Below, piece after piece: positions 10,582 to 20,596 of a DNA stretch of 64,000 nucleotides. The notes under the pieces are model-generated. The model made no database searches. It saw only the letters and a program-made list of their open reading frames with translations, and had not been told where the DNA came from. The stretch's first letter is position 1. Every line of letters starts with the position of its first letter. The DNA lies in the NCBI RefSeq assembly GCF_020510685.1, contig NZ_CP075185.1, forward strand, positions 3,286,001 to 3,350,000, given 5' to 3'. The position numbers and the translations under genes are program-made. Origin of the DNA: Dechloromonas denitrificans. Its GTDB lineage: Bacteria; Pseudomonadota; Gammaproteobacteria; Burkholderiales; Rhodocyclaceae.

Positions 10582-10582
<1 letters not shown>
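10274..10582 (+). CDS. clpS: ATP-dependent Clp protease adaptor ClpS
   Basis: The 102-residue protein delivers N-degron substrates to ClpAP. It shows the conserved core [16 protein letters not shown], where the Asp pair and Met bind the N-terminal residue of substrates, and the later H-x-E-G-R-G-VCG segment. The flexible N-terminal tail needed for ClpA engagement is present (about 30 residues). Its TGA overlaps the ATG of clpA, so the pair is translationally coupled. It lies divergent from the cold-shock gene over roughly 270 bases. Confidence 0.97.
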
Positions 10583-12843
<2,261 letters not shown>

Positions 12844-12861
12844 CGATTGCCAGGCACCCCG

Positions 12862-12890
12862 AAAGCCGTGCAAGATTGCACGGCTTTTTT
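12862..12890 (+). terminator. Rho-independent terminator after clpA
   Basis: An inverted repeat (AAAGCCGTGCA / TGCACGGCTTT, short loop) is followed by a run of T. It lies between clpA and rraA. Confidence 0.85.
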
Positions 12891-12908
12891 ATTTCCGGAG
12901 ACAAAACA

Positions 12909-13400
12909 ATGAGTTTCAAGACCCCCGACCTGTGTGACGAATTCGAAAGCGAACTCGGCCGGAGCCTGCGCGTCGTCGCTCCGATGTTCCAGCGCTATGG
13001 CGGCCGCAGCTCGTTCAGCGGCGAGATCGTTACGCTGAAGATTTTCGAAGACAACTCGCTGGTCCGTACCGCCTTTGCCGAAAACGGCAAGGGCAAGGTG
13101 CTGGTGATCGACGGCGGCGGCTCGCTGCGTTGCGCCTTGGTTGGCGACCAGTTGGCCATTCTGGCTCAGAAAAATGGCTGGGAAGGCGTTGTGGTTTACG
13201 GCTGTATCCGCGATTCCGCCGATATCAACGGCATCGATATCGGGGTTCGCGCCCTGAATACGCACCCGCAAAAGAGCATCAAGAAAGATGTCGGCGATCG
13301 CGACATCGCCGTTACCTTTGGCGGCGTCACCTTCAATCCGGGCGACTGGCTCTATGCCGATGAAGACGGTGTGCTGGTTTCCGGCAAGGCACTGATCTAA
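12909..13400 (+). CDS. rraA: Ribonuclease activity regulator RraA-family protein
   Basis: The 163-residue product matches the RraA fold and length, with conserved segments VVIDGGGS-like (LVIDGGGSLRCALVGD), GVVVYGCIRD and VTFGGV. RraA trimers bind RNase E and inhibit it in E. coli, but many RraA-like proteins instead are 4-hydroxy-4-methyl-2-oxoglutarate/oxaloacetate aldolases, and the GD and GCxRD residues typical of these aldolases are visible. Both roles are therefore possible. The ATG at 12909 follows TCCGGAGA; the frame extends upstream into the clpA terminator. Flanked by terminators on both sides, so it is monocistronic. Confidence 0.9.
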   Translation: MSFKTPDLCDEFESELGRSLRVVAPMFQRYGGRSSFSGEIVTLKIFEDNSLVRTAFAENGKGKVLVIDGGGSLRCALVGDQLAILAQKNGWEGVVVYGCIRDSADINGIDIGVRALNTHPQKSIKKDVGDRDIAVTFGGVTFNPGDWLYADEDGVLVSGKALI

Positions 13401-13403
13401 ACG

Positions 13404-13428
13404 AAAACCGGGAACTCCCGGTTTTTTT
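13404..13428 (+). terminator. Rho-independent terminator after rraA
   Basis: An AAAACCGGGA / TCCCGGTTTT inverted repeat with a run of seven T follows the rraA stop directly. Confidence 0.85.
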
Positions 13429-13651
13429 CTACCTGCCAAAAAGCCGTGCTTGCTCAGCCACGGCGCACAAGCCTCCAGCACCAACCAGATCGGCCAGCCC
13501 AATTCCGGCCGCTGAGCAAAAGAATTGGGGGTTATGGACCACGCCATCCCCAGAGCCATTCGAAAAAATGGTGCACTGCATTTCACGGAAACGATCGCCG
13601 TTTCATATTGTGAAAAACAGAATGCAACACCATGTTTTAATTGAAAAACAT
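13429..13651. other. Intergenic stretch upstream of isocitrate lyase
   Basis: About 220 bases without a convincing gene separate the rraA terminator from the icl operator. The left half is GC-rich and shows partial minus-strand open frames with no family resemblance; the right half turns AT-rich towards the operator and promoter. No RNA gene is recognised. Confidence 0.6.
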
Positions 13652-13678
13652 ATTGTCTTATGTCTTATATAAGACAAT
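13652..13678. promoter_or_regulatory. Operator-like palindrome upstream of isocitrate lyase
   Basis: TGTCTTATATAAGACA at 13661-13676 is a perfect 16-base palindrome. An extra half-site, TTGTCTTA, lies directly upstream (13653-13660). The site abuts the predicted -35 hexamer of the icl promoter, and its centre would be about 44 bases upstream of the start of transcription. This placement suits an activator or a repressor of the glyoxylate bypass. The regulator cannot be named from this sequence. Confidence 0.65.
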
Positions 13679-13706
13679 TGCTGCCATGCAGAATAATCTC
13701 TATACT
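13678..13706 (+). promoter_or_regulatory. Predicted sigma-70 promoter of isocitrate lyase
   Basis: TTGCTG (13678-13683) and TATACT (13701-13706) are separated by 17 bases. Transcription would start near 13713, giving a leader of about 68 bases. The gene has a good ribosome site (TTGAGGA) before the ATG. Confidence 0.65.
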
Positions 13707-13780
13707 GGTCCTACCGACACAACGCTACTGCAATTGGCGCTAGTGCCGAAACCAATAACCAAATCTCTTGAGGAATACAC

Positions 13781-15079
13781 ATGAGCACTCGCGAACAGCA
13801 AATCGCCGCCCTCGAAAAAGACTGGGCTGAAAACCCCCGCTGGAAAGGCATCAAGCGCGGTTACTCCGCTGCTGACGTCGTCCGTCTGCGCGGCTCCGTC
13901 CCGGTTGAATATACCTTGGCCCGTCGCGGTGCCGAGAAATTGTGGGATCTGGTCAACAACGAACCCTACGTCAACTGTCTGGGCGCCCTGACCGGCGGCC
14001 AAGCCATGCAACAGGTCAAGGCCGGCATCAAGGCCATCTACCTGTCCGGCTGGCAAGTTGCCGCCGACAACAACGAATACGCCGCCATGTACCCGGACCA
14101 GTCCCTGTACCCGGTTGATTCCGTGCCGAAGGTTGTCGAGCGCATCAACAACGCCTTCACCCGGGCCGACGAAATCCAGTGGTCCAAGGGTGCCAACCCG
14201 GGCGACAAGGGTTACATCGACCACTTCGCGCCTATCGTGGCCGATGCTGAAGCCGGTTTCGGCGGCGTGCTGAACGCCTTCGAACTGATGAAGGCGATGA
14301 TCCGCTCCGGCGCCGCCGGCGTCCATTGGGAAGACCAGCTGGCTTCCGTCAAGAAGTGCGGCCACATGGGCGGCAAGGTGCTGGTTCCGACTGCCGAAGC
14401 CATCCAGAAACTGATCGCCGCCCGTATGGCTGCCGACGTCTGCGGCGTGCCGACGCTGGTGATCGCCCGTACCGATGCCGAAGCAGCCGATCTGCTGACC
14501 TCCGACTACGACGAGAACGACAAGCCGTTCCTGACCGGCGAGCGCACTGCCGAAGGCTTCTACAAGACCAAGAAAGGTCTGGAACAAGCCATCTCCCGCG
14601 CCGTCGCCTACGCCGAGTACGCCGATCTGGTGTGGTGTGAAACCGGTACGCCGGATCTGGAATATGCCAAGCGTTTTGCTGACGCCGTGCATGCCAAGTT
14701 CCCGGGCAAGATGCTGGCTTACAACTGCTCGCCGTCCTTCAACTGGAAGAAGAACCTGGACGATGCCACCATCGCCAAGTTCCAGAAAGAGTTGGGCGCC
14801 ATGGGCTACAAGTACCAGTTCATCACCCTGGCTGGCATCCACTCCATGTGGTACAACATGTTCGATCTGGCCCAGGACTACGTCGCCCGCGGCATGTCGG
14901 CCTACGTCGAGAAGGTTCAGGAGCCGGAATTTGCAGCCCGCGATCGTGGCTACACCTTCGTTTCCCACCAGCAGGAAGTCGGCACCGGTTACTTCGACGA
15001 AGTCACCACCGTCATCCAGGGTGGCAAATCCAGCGTCACCGCGCTGACCGGCTCGACCGAAGAAGAACAGTTCCACTAA
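13781..15079 (+). CDS. aceA: Isocitrate lyase
   Basis: The 432-residue enzyme cleaves isocitrate to glyoxylate and succinate, the first step of the glyoxylate bypass. The catalytic-loop motif KKCGHMGGK, with the active cysteine, is encoded near 14352-14378, and the metal/substrate segments WEDQ and NCSPSFNW are present. Length matches the E. coli-type enzyme. It stands alone: own promoter and palindromic operator upstream, strong terminator downstream. Malate synthase is about 3.3 kb away on the same strand rather than in the same operon. Confidence 0.98.
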   Translation: MSTREQQIAALEKDWAENPRWKGIKRGYSAADVVRLRGSVPVEYTLARRGAEKLWDLVNNEPYVNCLGALTGGQAMQQVKAGIKAIYLSGWQVAADNNEYAAMYPDQSLYPVDSVPKVVERINNAFTRADEIQWSKGANPGDKGYIDHFAPIVADAEAGFGGVLNAFELMKAMIRSGAAGVHWEDQLASVKKCGHMGGKVLVPTAEAIQKLIAARMAADVCGVPTLVIARTDAEAADLLTSDYDENDKPFLTGERTAEGFYKTKKGLEQAISRAVAYAEYADLVWCETGTPDLEYAKRFADAVHAKFPGKMLAYNCSPSFNWKKNLDDATIAKFQKELGAMGYKYQFITLAGIHSMWYNMFDLAQDYVARGMSAYVEKVQEPEFAARDRGYTFVSHQQEVGTGYFDEVTTVIQGGKSSVTALTGSTEEEQFH

Positions 15080-15121
15080 AAAGCTAATCGCTTTAGCTGC
15101 TGCCTTATCCGGCGGCACACT

Positions 15122-15151
15122 GGCCGGCCCCCAAAAAGGGCCGGCCTTTTT
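15122..15151 (+). terminator. Rho-independent terminator after isocitrate lyase
   Basis: A 9-base GC stem (GGCCGGCCC / GGGCCGGCC) around a 7-base CCAAAAA loop is followed by TTTTT. Confidence 0.9.
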
Positions 15152-15299
15152 CATTGCGGCTCGACAAAGACAAGGCTTGGCGGCGGCGGCAAAGAAAAGC
15201 CAACTTTGTTCCATCGTTGTCGGATTCCTTTACATCGATGCCGGATGCCGCGGTTCCGGCCAGCAAGGAATCAATTAGAAACATCGCCTTAGCCCGAGC

Positions 15300-15315
15300 T
15301 GGCATGCGTGATGCT
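15300..15315 (+). promoter_or_regulatory. Sigma-54 type (-24/-12) promoter of the PEP-CTERM gene
   Basis: TGGCATG-N4-ATGCT matches the RpoN consensus TGGCAYG-N4-TTGCW at all but one core position, with the required GG-N10-GC spacing (GG 15301-15302, GC 15313-15314). Transcription would begin near 15326, just ahead of the ribosome site GGAGG at 15335-15339. PEP-CTERM genes in floc-forming betaproteobacteria are known to be controlled by RpoN with the PrsK/PrsR two-component system, which makes the match more credible. No activator-binding site was identified. Confidence 0.6.
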
Positions 15316-15348
15316 GCGTGTCAAGTGTCTTTCACGGAGGATTCAATC

Positions 15349-16164
15349 ATGAAACTACTTGCGAAGTTTTGCAGTATCGGAATCTCACTCCTGTTAGCGT
15401 CGTCATCCGCCAGCGCCATCGTGACAAACTGGGACTACACGATAACAAGCCTTTTCACCGCAGCAAGCTATAACGGCCCCGGCGGAACAAATCCGGGGGC
15501 AGGTGTCGGTGCGCTGTCCTGGGGAACATCCACCGGCTCGGGTAGAAGCTCGCTGGTGATCGGTGATAGCCCGGCCACCGGGAATGTCAATACCTATCTT
15601 GGTACTGGTGTGCCGAACGCGCCGCCTTACCTTGGCTTGAGCACCTCGCTCACCCACAACAACAACCCGATTACCGGGACTTCACTGCTGTCCGCCGTAC
15701 TGACCAATACGGTAACGCTTAACCCGGCGTCACCGGACAATCCTGCACTGCCAATTCAGCTGTTCCCCTTCAACATCGCCTTTGTTGAAACGACCAACAG
15801 CACGCCCTGCGCCGCAAACAGTCCGGCCAACAATCCGTGCAACGACATTTTCGTCCTGACCGGCGGCTTGCTGAACTCATCGTTCAACTACGATGCACTC
15901 GACGGCGATGGGCTGCGGACCTACTTCGTGAATATTTTCCCGGTCACCGGTGGCGTACTCGGAACCCTGCAGAACTCGGCTTGTATTGCTGCAGGTCAGG
16001 CACCTGGTTGCATTGGCTTCACTACTGAAGAAGGCGAATCCACCAGGTTGGCATTCGGTTTCACGATCTCGAGCAACCCGCTTCAAGTTCCTGAACCCGG
16101 GATTCTGGCCCTGATCGGCATCGCGCTGACTGGTTTGGGTGCGACGCGGCGCCGGAAACTCTGA
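15349..16164 (+). CDS. PEP-CTERM sorting-signal protein, THxN type
   Basis: This 271-residue exported protein starts with a signal peptide (about residues 1-22, cleaved after SASA). The C-terminus is a canonical PEP-CTERM tail: VPEPG, then a hydrophobic segment, then basic RRRKL, which is recognised and cleaved by an exosortase (EpsH-type). The THNNNP stretch in the middle matches the THxN subgroup. The mature part is rich in Asn, Thr, Ser and Gly, with four cysteines. Such proteins are linked to exopolysaccharide and floc formation. Neither the exosortase nor polysaccharide genes are here. The start at ATG 15349 has a GGAGG site; the frame is open upstream without support. Confidence 0.93.
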   Translation: MKLLAKFCSIGISLLLASSSASAIVTNWDYTITSLFTAASYNGPGGTNPGAGVGALSWGTSTGSGRSSLVIGDSPATGNVNTYLGTGVPNAPPYLGLSTSLTHNNNPITGTSLLSAVLTNTVTLNPASPDNPALPIQLFPFNIAFVETTNSTPCAANSPANNPCNDIFVLTGGLLNSSFNYDALDGDGLRTYFVNIFPVTGGVLGTLQNSACIAAGQAPGCIGFTTEEGESTRLAFGFTISSNPLQVPEPGILALIGIALTGLGATRRRKL

Positions 16165-16182
16165 GCGCCTGGGCAGTTGTTC

Positions 16183-16212
16183 AAAGACCCGCGAATCGTC
16201 GCGGGTCTTTTT
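16183..16212 (+). terminator. Rho-independent terminator after the PEP-CTERM gene
   Basis: A perfect 12-base stem (AAAGACCCGCGA / TCGCGGGTCTTT) with a 4-base loop, followed by T-rich sequence. Confidence 0.9.
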
Positions 16213-16252
16213 GCTTACAACCGTGCCGGATTGCCCCCCCGATGCCGACCCG

Positions 16253-16606
16253 TCACACCGAAGGCCGTGACCACATCCAGCCGAGCACCCCGACCGCCAC
16301 GCCAGCCGGCAAATAGCGCCACGGTTCGGGCAAGCCATACCAACCACCGAACGCACTGATCGCCAACAGCAATGTCGCCAGCCGTTTTGCCGTTGCCGGA
16401 ATGGCCCGATGGTCGCGCCAGGCGCGAATCGCCGGCCCGGCTTGCGGGTGGGCCAGCAGTCTGGCTTCCCATTCCGGATGCGAGCGCGAAAAGAAATAGG
16501 CCGCGAGAATCAGAAAAGGCGTCGTCGGCAGTAGCGGCAGCACCGCCCCGACCACACCGAGCAGCACCGCAGCAAAGCCGAGCAGCCGATAGACCGGCTT
16601 TTTCAC
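16253..16606 (-). CDS. YbaN/DUF454 family inner-membrane protein
   Basis: The 117-residue protein has the DUF454 signature: an N-terminal hydrophobic pair around GVVGAVLPLLPTTPF, then FFSRSHP, and two further hydrophobic segments near the C-terminus. The function of the family is unknown. The start is GTG at 16606, overlapping the TGA of the upstream LysR gene (GTGA), so it is translated by coupling. The frame can be read upstream inside the LysR gene, but the family resemblance begins at the GTG. It is convergent with the PEP-CTERM gene. Confidence 0.85.
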   Translation of the reverse strand: MKKPVYRLLGFAAVLLGVVGAVLPLLPTTPFLILAAYFFSRSHPEWEARLLAHPQAGPAIRAWRDHRAIPATAKRLATLLLAISAFGGWYGLPEPWRYLPAGVAVGVLGWMWSRPSV

Positions 16607-17505
16607 CGCAGTTCCCAGTAACTTGGTCGGCTGTAGGTTTCCTTCAACAGATCGATGAACAGCCGCACCCGCAACGGCAAGTGCCGGCGCTGGGGAAATA
16701 CCGCGTAGATACCCATGGGGGGCGCCTGCCAGGCATCGAGTACCGATGTCAGGCGGCCCTCTTTCAGATCCTGCCCGACTTCCCACAGCGAGCGCCAGGC
16801 CAGCCCGCGCCCGGCCAGCGCCCATTCATGCAGGACCGCCCCGTCGTTGCACTCGAAGGTACCGCTGACTTTAAGCGTATCCACCGCTCCCCCTTGCGGA
16901 TTGCGGAAGACCCAGCCGCGCTGCTGGCCGAGCGACAGGCAATTGTGGCCGGCCAGATCGGCCGGTTCGCGCGGCACGCCATGCGCCACCAGATAGGCCG
17001 GGCTGGCCACCACCATCCGGCGCATCTCGCCGAGGCGCACGCTGACCAAGCTGGAGTCGGTCAATTCGCCGATCCGGATGGCGCAATCGATGTTCTCGTT
17101 GAGCAGATCGACCAGGCGGTCACTCAAATCGAGGTTGACCGTTACCTCCGGGTTGGCCTGCATGAAATCGCCAACCAGCGGCGCCACATGCCGGCGGCCG
17201 AAGCCGGACGGCGCCGACACCCGCAACTGGCCGCTCGCTCGCACCCCGCCGAGCGAGACCGCCGCTTCGGCATTGGCCAGATCGTTGAGGACTTTCTGGC
17301 AATCTTCAAGAAAAGCCTGTCCCTCGAAAGTCAGCGTCAGCTTGCGCGTCGTGCGCAGCAGCAGCTTGACGCCGAGACGAGTCTCCAGCGCATCGAGGCG
17401 CCGGCCGATGATCGCCGGCGTGACGCCTTCGCTACGCGCCGCGGCCGACAGGCTGCCGCGCGTAGCGACATTTACAAAAGCAGAAATTTGTTTGAAGGTA
17501 TCCAT
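16603..17505 (-). CDS. LysR-family transcriptional regulator
   Basis: The 300-residue protein has the N-terminal winged helix (about residues 1-60, with GSLSAAAR and the wing TTRKLTLT) and a periplasmic-binding-like effector domain. It starts at ATG 17505; the upstream continuation of the frame lies in the divergent promoter region. The gene is divergent from the haloacid dehalogenase-malate synthase pair across 81 bases, the usual LysR arrangement for controlling its neighbour and itself. The effector is unknown; a C2 acid such as glyoxylate or glycolate would fit the context. Confidence 0.93.
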   Translation of the reverse strand: MDTFKQISAFVNVATRGSLSAAARSEGVTPAIIGRRLDALETRLGVKLLLRTTRKLTLTFEGQAFLEDCQKVLNDLANAEAAVSLGGVRASGQLRVSAPSGFGRRHVAPLVGDFMQANPEVTVNLDLSDRLVDLLNENIDCAIRIGELTDSSLVSVRLGEMRRMVVASPAYLVAHGVPREPADLAGHNCLSLGQQRGWVFRNPQGGAVDTLKVSGTFECNDGAVLHEWALAGRGLAWRSLWEVGQDLKEGRLTSVLDAWQAPPMGIYAVFPQRRHLPLRVRLFIDLLKETYSRPSYWELR

Positions 17506-17586
17506 GGATTCGATACTTTTAGTAAAAGAATTATCGCCTTTTCCGCCGCTTATCTTATCTTCAAAGTAACAATAAACTTCCAATCC

Positions 17587-18288
17587 ATGATGACGCAATC
17601 ACCTGCCACCCCGATCAAAGCCATCGCCTTCGACGCCTACGCCACGCTGTTCGACGTCTATTGCATGGAGGCGCTGGCCGAGGAGTACTTCCCCGGCCAG
17701 GGAAAAGCCTTGACCATCCTGTGGCGGCAGAAGCAGATCGAATACACGCGCATTCGCGCCATGAGCGGACAATTCAAGACCTTCTGGGAAGTCACCCGCG
17801 ATGCGCTGATTTTTGCCGGACGCAGCCTGGCGCTCGACCTCAACGATTTTCGCCGCCAGCATCTGATGAATCAGTATGCCTGCCTGCGGCCCTTCCCGGA
17901 AAACATCGCGACGCTGGAAGCCTTGAAGGCGATGGGCATCCCGTTGGCCATCCTGTCGAACGGCACCTACTCGATGCTCAACATCGCCGTCAAATACAAC
18001 GACATGAACAATCTATTCGCCCACATCCTGTCGGCCGACAGTGTGCAAACCTTCAAGACCATGCCAACGGTTTACCAGTTGGCTGTCGATGCCTTCCAAC
18101 TGCCGGCCAGCGAAATCCTGTTCGTCTCAGCCAATGCCTGGGATGCCTGCGGGGCGACCTGGTTCGGCTTCACCACGTTCTGGGTCAACCGCAACGAGCA
18201 ACCGGAAGAAGTTCTGGATGTCTCACCCACCGCCACCGGCCGCCAGCTCTCCGACGTACTGGCCTACGTCAGCGGACTGCACGGCTGA
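17587..18288 (+). CDS. L-2-haloacid dehalogenase (HAD type II)
   Basis: The 233-residue HAD hydrolase begins its catalytic domain with DAYATLFDV, where the first Asp is the nucleophile. Also present are LSNG (motif II), the Lys in the FKTMPTVY segment (motif III) and SANAWDACGATWFG, characteristic of haloacid dehalogenases. Family members hydrolyse 2-haloacids to 2-hydroxyacids, for example chloroacetate to glycolate. It starts at ATG 17587 (or the next ATG at 17590). Malate synthase follows 46 bases later on the same strand, so the pair may feed C2 acids into malate. The true substrate is not known. Confidence 0.9.
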   Translation: MMTQSPATPIKAIAFDAYATLFDVYCMEALAEEYFPGQGKALTILWRQKQIEYTRIRAMSGQFKTFWEVTRDALIFAGRSLALDLNDFRRQHLMNQYACLRPFPENIATLEALKAMGIPLAILSNGTYSMLNIAVKYNDMNNLFAHILSADSVQTFKTMPTVYQLAVDAFQLPASEILFVSANAWDACGATWFGFTTFWVNRNEQPEEVLDVSPTATGRQLSDVLAYVSGLHG

Positions 18289-18334
18289 ACCGATCACCCA
18301 TTTGCCAACCTTCAACCTTAACCAAGGAGTTTCC

Positions 18335-19933
18335 ATGAGCCTCAACCTGCCCCAAGGCGTGCAAATCACCGGCCCGATCAAAGCCGGTTACGAATCCGTC
18401 CTGACTTTCGAAGCCCTCGAACTGGTCGCCAAGCTGCATCGCGCCTGCGAAGCCCGTCGCCAGGAACTGCTCAAGGCCCGCGTTGCCCGCCAGGCCCGCA
18501 TCGACGCCGGCGAAATGCCGGACTTCCTGCCGGAAACCAAGGCCATCCGTGAAGGTGACTGGAAGATCGCCCCGCTGCCCAAGGCCCTCGAGTGCCGTCG
18601 CACCGAAATCACCGGCCCGGTCGAAGCCAAGATGATCATCAACGCCTTCAACTCGGGCGCTGACTCCTACATGACCGACTTCGAAGACTCGAACTCGCCG
18701 AACTGGGACAACCAGATTCAGGGCCAGATCAACCTGTACAAGGCGATCCGCCGCGAACTCTCGTTCAAGAACGAAAACGGCAAGGAATACAAGCTCAACG
18801 ACAAGATCGCCACCCTGCAGATTCGTCCGCGCGGCTGGCACCTCGACGAAAAGCACGTGCTGGTTGACGGTCAACGCGTCGGCGGCGGCATTTTTGACTT
18901 CGCCGTGGTCTTCTTCCACAACGCCACGGAACAGATCGCCCGCGGCGCCGGCCCGTTCTACTACCTGCCGAAGATGGAAAGCCACCTCGAAGCCCGCCTG
19001 TGGAACGACATCTTCGTCATGGCCCAGGACCACATCGGCCTGCCGCAAGGCACCATCAAGGCCACCGTGCTGATCGAAACCATCCTCGCCACCTTCGAGA
19101 TGGAAGAAATCCTCTACGAACTGCGCAACCATTCGTCGGGCCTCAACGCCGGCCGCTGGGACTACATCTTCTCGTGCATCAAGAAGTTCAAGAAGAACAA
19201 GGACTTCTGCCTGGCCCAGCGCAGCGCCATCACCATGGAAGTGCCCTTCATGCGCGGCTACGCCCTGGCTCTGGTGCAGGCTTGCCACAAGCGTGGCGCT
19301 CCGGCCATGGGCGGCATGTCGGCCCTGATCCCGATCAAGAACGACCCGGTCGCCAACGAAAAGGCGCTGGCCGGCATTCGCCACGACAAGACCCGCGACG
19401 CCAACGACGGCTTCGACGGCGGCTGGGTGGCTCACCCGGGCCTGGTGCCGATCGCCATGGAAGAGTTCGTCAAGGTCCTCGGCGACAAGCCGAACCAGTG
19501 GGAAAAGCAGGTTTCCGGCAACTTCGGCCCGGCCCAGTGGCTGGACTTCCAGCCGGAAGCCCCGATCACCGAAGCCGGCCTGCGCAACAACATCAACGTC
19601 GGTATCCATTACCTCGGCTCCTGGCTGGCCGGCAACGGCTGCGTGCCCATCCACAACCTGATGGAAGATGCAGCCACCGCTGAAATCTCCCGCTCGCAAG
19701 TGTGGCAATGGGTGGTTTCGCCGAAGGGCATTCTCGACGATGGCCGCAAGGTCACCGAAGAGATGGTCCGTCCGATGATCGCCGAAGAACTGGCCAAGGT
19801 GAAGGCAACGGTTTCCGCCCAGGGCGAAGACACCGCCACCTACGACCAGGCCGCCGTGATCTTCGACAAGATGTCCCTGACCCCGGACTACCCGGAATTC
19901 CTGACCTTGCCGCTGTACGAAGCGATGGAATAA
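18335..19933 (+). CDS. aceB: Malate synthase A
   Basis: The 532-residue enzyme condenses glyoxylate with acetyl-CoA to give malate, the second step of the glyoxylate bypass. The length and sequence fit the A-type enzyme (not the longer GlcB). Conserved segments include TDFEDSNSP, RPRGWHLDEKH and GRWDYIFS. It begins at ATG 18335 after AAGGAG. It lies downstream of the haloacid dehalogenase gene and ends in a clear terminator. Isocitrate lyase is nearby but separately transcribed. Confidence 0.98.
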   Translation: MSLNLPQGVQITGPIKAGYESVLTFEALELVAKLHRACEARRQELLKARVARQARIDAGEMPDFLPETKAIREGDWKIAPLPKALECRRTEITGPVEAKMIINAFNSGADSYMTDFEDSNSPNWDNQIQGQINLYKAIRRELSFKNENGKEYKLNDKIATLQIRPRGWHLDEKHVLVDGQRVGGGIFDFAVVFFHNATEQIARGAGPFYYLPKMESHLEARLWNDIFVMAQDHIGLPQGTIKATVLIETILATFEMEEILYELRNHSSGLNAGRWDYIFSCIKKFKKNKDFCLAQRSAITMEVPFMRGYALALVQACHKRGAPAMGGMSALIPIKNDPVANEKALAGIRHDKTRDANDGFDGGWVAHPGLVPIAMEEFVKVLGDKPNQWEKQVSGNFGPAQWLDFQPEAPITEAGLRNNINVGIHYLGSWLAGNGCVPIHNLMEDAATAEISRSQVWQWVVSPKGILDDGRKVTEEMVRPMIAEELAKVKATVSAQGEDTATYDQAAVIFDKMSLTPDYPEFLTLPLYEAME

Positions 19934-20009
19934 GCAGCCCCCGGAAAAAAGGCGCATAGACGCCCGACTCCGACAGAGAAGCAGTAAGCGAAACACCCCG
20001 GGAAACCGT

Positions 20010-20045
20010 AATGCCGTTCAGTTAAACCTGAACGGCATTTTCATT
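20010..20045 (+). terminator. Rho-independent terminator after malate synthase
   Basis: AATGCCGTTCAG / CTGAACGGCATT form a perfect 12-base stem with a 6-base loop, followed by TTTTCATTTT. Confidence 0.9.
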
Positions 20046-20089
20046 TTCCCTGCAAGCTATTGTAAACATTAGCAACGGCTGATAACTTT

Positions 20090-20275
20090 TGGCCCGATGC
20101 TGTCGAGCCAACGCCACGCGAACCGCTGGCCTTGCGACTGGCCTTGAAACAACCGGCTGGGACCCCGGTCTATCTTGGCCGCCCTTGCCAGTATGTCGAC
20201 ACCGAACGGACGGCTTGCCCAGAACGCTACTGGCAGGAAGCACGCTTCGCTCCGCAAGTCGTGACAGCCAGCAGT
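20090..20275 (+). pseudogene. Remnant of an alpha/beta-hydrolase-like gene
   Basis: The frame here reads about 60 residues of protein-like sequence containing PAGTPVYLGRPCQYV and CPERYWQEARFAP. These resemble the N-terminal third of a family of proteobacterial alpha/beta hydrolases, upstream of the nucleophile elbow. There is no start codon or ribosome site (the frame is closed by TAA at 20063), and the resemblance stops abruptly near 20275. It looks like the leftover of a gene interrupted when the following accessory segment was inserted or when the rest was deleted. The family assignment is from memory of the motif and is moderate. Confidence 0.45.
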
Positions 20276-20596
20276 TCAAATAAATGTGACGAAAATGTGG
20301 AGCGCGGAGATGAAATTTCCGGAATTTTCCCGCGCCATTCGCCGTCGCTTGACAGCCCGGGCAACCGGCGCAATTTCATTTTTAAGCATTTTTTTTCGGT
20401 TGACCGGGGGTGCCGACCGGCTTGCCGCCAGACGCAAAAATACGTCTTGCATAATCCCCGCTCGTGGCTACTCTGGATGTAGAAGAAGAACAGGCGCGGC
20501 TACAAGGCTGCACTGCCTCCAACAGCGTATAGCTATCCTGTTGCGTCCTGGATCGACGTGACGAGTTGTTGTTCCGCAAACGTCAGGGAGATGATG
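20276..20596. other. Intergenic stretch before the MACPF-domain gene
   Basis: About 320 bases, more AT-rich than the surroundings, hold no convincing gene. A TTGACA lies at 20349-20354 but no good -10 hexamer follows at 16-18 bases. Reading frames here are short and lack family resemblance. The ribosome site for the next gene, CAGGGAG, is at its right end. Confidence 0.5.

Noticed and set aside
13700..15214. Long minus-strand frame of 504 codons
   Set aside because: It is antisense to isocitrate lyase and crosses its promoter and terminator.
18269..19996. Long open frame of 575 codons on the minus strand
   Set aside because: It is antisense to malate synthase and shows no family resemblance.
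20349..20354. TTGACA as a promoter for the MACPF gene
   Set aside because: No acceptable -10 hexamer occurs 16-18 bases downstream, and the distance to the start is over 200 bases.
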